A DNA stretch of 64,000 nucleotides from NCBI GenBank assembly GCA_052118065.1, contig JBQKHY010000002.1, positions 1 through 64,000 on the forward strand. Reading direction: 5' to 3'. The notes beneath the pieces are model-generated. The model searched no databases. It was not told where the DNA came from and was given only the letters and a program-made list of their open reading frames with translations. The position numbers and the translations under genes are program-made. Of the stretch, positions 62,720 through 64,000 are shown piece after piece (the first letter of the stretch is position 1; each line of letters opens with the position of its first letter). The stretch is from Ruminococcoides sp052118065 (lineage in GTDB: Bacteria > Bacillota > Clostridia > Oscillospirales > Acutalibacteraceae).

Positions 62720-62968
62720 TTTCGTACCTTTCTTCCGTTTTTGCAGATTTTCCGTTTTAAATGAATTGATATGTAAATTAAAATAGTAGTAGTATTAGAG
62801 TGTGTGAATTTGTAGAAAAACTCACAGTAGATTAGTTATCATCACATTTTTAACTCCTCACAGAAAATGTTGATAATTTTTTTGAATGTTTATAACTTTT
62901 CAAAATTCTAAAGTTTTCAACATTATGTGAATCTATGTGATGTTAATGTGTAAGGAAATGTGGAAAAC
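62720..62968. other. dnaA-dnaN intergenic region, candidate origin part
   Basis: A 249-base AT-rich gap. It has DnaA-box-like sites TGTTGATAA (62868-62876) and TGTGGAAAA (62959-62967), each one base from consensus TGTGGATAA, and further TGTG-rich parts. In many Firmicutes this gap holds part of oriC. No perfect box is present, so the main origin may lie upstream of dnaA, outside the window. Confidence 0.45.
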
Positions 62969-64000
62969 TTATCTGTCTCTAATGTTCTTAATTATGTCCT
63001 CAACAGACTCTTTTATATCATTATTTGTTTTCATATCTTTCTCAATATGTTCTGTTGCATACAGTACAGATGAGTAGTGCATACCACCGAATTCTTTACC
63101 AACTTCTACAGCAGTTAAGTTAGTGATATTTCTTGCTATGTAGATTGCAATATGTCTTGCTTGACTTAAATCAGCTCTACGGCTCTTTGACTTTTTTATT
63201 TCATCAGGACTAAAGCCATAGTTTCTGGCTACTTCTTCAATAATCTTTTCTACTGTTAGTTCAGGTGGTGTGTCATCATTAAGAATATCACTAATTCCTT
63301 CTTTTACAACTGATAAAGATGGTTCTTCACCTGAAAGAAGAATTTTAGCCTTTAGCTTCTTTACAACACCCTCAAGCTGACGGATGTTTGTTTTTAGGTT
63401 TTTAGCAATATACTCACAAACATCATCACTTAGGTTAATTCCAAGAATTTCAGACTTTCGTTTTACAATAGCAATTCTTGTTTCAATATCAGGTGGCTGA
63501 ATATCGGCAAGTAAACCGGATTCAAAACGAGAACGAAGTCTTTCTTCCAAAGTCTTAATTTCTCTTGGAGGTCTATCTGATGTAAGAACAATCTGCTTAT
63601 TAGCTTCATAAAGAGCATTAAATGTATGGAAGAATTCTTCCTGAGTCTGTTCCTTACCACCAATAAACTGAATATCGTCCACCAAAAGAACATCAGCATT
63701 TCTATATTTGTTTCTAAGTCCTGAAGTTGAACCTTTTCTGATAGCCTCAACAAGTTCGTTAGTAAAATCGTCACCCTTAACATATACTATATTAGTTTCG
63801 GGATGATTTTTCTTTATTTCATTACTAATGGCACAAAGCAAGTGAGTTTTTCCAAGACCACTGTGACCATAAAGAAAAAGAGGGTTGTAAGCACCGGCAG
63901 GGTTTTGAGCAACTGCAATTGAAGCAGCATGAGCAAACTTGTTGGATGAACCTACAATAAATGTATCAAATGTAAAGTCATAACCTGTTTCGGCTGTTGA
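62969..64000 (-). CDS. dnaA: Chromosomal replication initiator DnaA (5' part outside window)
   Basis: The frame runs off the right edge, so only the last 343 residues are present. Visible parts: the AAA+ domain from NPLFLYGHSGLGKTHLLCAI (Walker A GHSGLGKTH), ADVLLVDDIQFI (Walker B), and domain IV with SRRADLSQARHIAIYI and GMHYSSVLYATEHIE, which hold the DNA-binding helix-turn-helix. The N-terminal domains I-II are missing. It places the origin at or near the right edge. Confidence 0.97.
   Translation of the reverse strand, partial: STAETGYDFTFDTFIVGSSNKFAHAASIAVAQNPAGAYNPLFLYGHSGLGKTHLLCAISNEIKKNHPETNIVYVKGDDFTNELVEAIRKGSTSGLRNKYRNADVLLVDDIQFIGGKEQTQEEFFHTFNALYEANKQIVLTSDRPPREIKTLEERLRSRFESGLLADIQPPDIETRIAIVKRKSEILGINLSDDVCEYIAKNLKTNIRQLEGVVKKLKAKILLSGEEPSLSVVKEGISDILNDDTPPELTVEKIIEEVARNYGFSPDEIKKSKSRRADLSQARHIAIYIARNITNLTAVEVGKEFGGMHYSSVLYATEHIEKDMKTNNDIKESVEDIIKNIRDR

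Overview
The window looks like a chromosomal segment of an AT-rich, spore-forming Firmicute of the Clostridia. A gut Ruminococcus/Oscillospirales relative, possibly close to R. bromii, fits best. That placement is an inference from a spoVAE-type sporulation gene, an extracellular protein with starch-binding-like modules, a very large scaffoldin-like protein with cohesin-like modules, a cytoplasmic GH13 amylase, and Firmicute-type gene orders (rimP-nusA-rnpM-ylxQ-infB-rbfA-nrnA-truB; dnaA-dnaN-yaaA-recF-remB-gyrB-gyrA; mreBCD-PBP2-minD). No 16S rRNA or tRNA gene was seen, so the species is not settled.

Layout. 1-6.1 kb: a YfhO-type membrane glycosyltransferase divergent from a GT2 polyprenyl-phosphate glycosyltransferase and a GtrA flippase, together a plausible three-component cell-envelope glycosylation set. 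It is bracketed by inverted copies of a palindrome-rich repeat. 6.1-11.6 kb: a frameshifted GNAT acetyltransferase and a four-gene ABC transporter operon (ATPase, permease, GldG-like, DUF4340). 12-19.4 kb: a lone spoVAE, then the transcription/translation operon rimP to truB; nusA has lost its last 31 codons to an in-frame stop. 19.4-20.7 kb: a second, more complex island of the same repeat family. 20.7-22.9 kb: a secreted starch-binding-like protein. 23.3-27.6 kb: ribF, a NUDIX hydrolase, an M14 peptidase and asnB. 28-31.8 kb: single-chain purL. 31.9-39.8 kb: a Sel1/TPR protein, a 1,822-residue scaffoldin-like protein with eight cohesin-like modules and long Ala-Thr-Thr linkers, and a smaller secreted relative. 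40-44.3 kb: aspS, hisS, mgsA, minD. 44.6-49 kb: PBP2 and mreDCB. 49.2-54.5 kb: dut, a U32 peptidase, zapA and a GH13 amylase. 54.6-64 kb: gyrA, gyrB, two zinc-ribbon membrane proteins, remB, recF, yaaA, dnaN and the 3' part of dnaA, so the right end is next to the replication origin.

The least explained material is: (a) the mosaic repeat family, whose copies show compensatory base-pair changes in their hairpins and shared 16-bp inverted ends; (b) the scaffoldin-like gene, where two near-identical gene blocks differ by exactly 24 nine-base repeat units; (c) three secreted proteins that share one lysine-rich C-terminal Ig-like tail; and (d) a dense cluster of DnaA-box-like TTTTCCACA motifs covering the end of the U32 peptidase gene. 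Several genes carry fresh-looking lesions or oddities: GNAT frameshift, nusA nonsense codon, MinD without its usual membrane-targeting tail and without minC/minE beside it.
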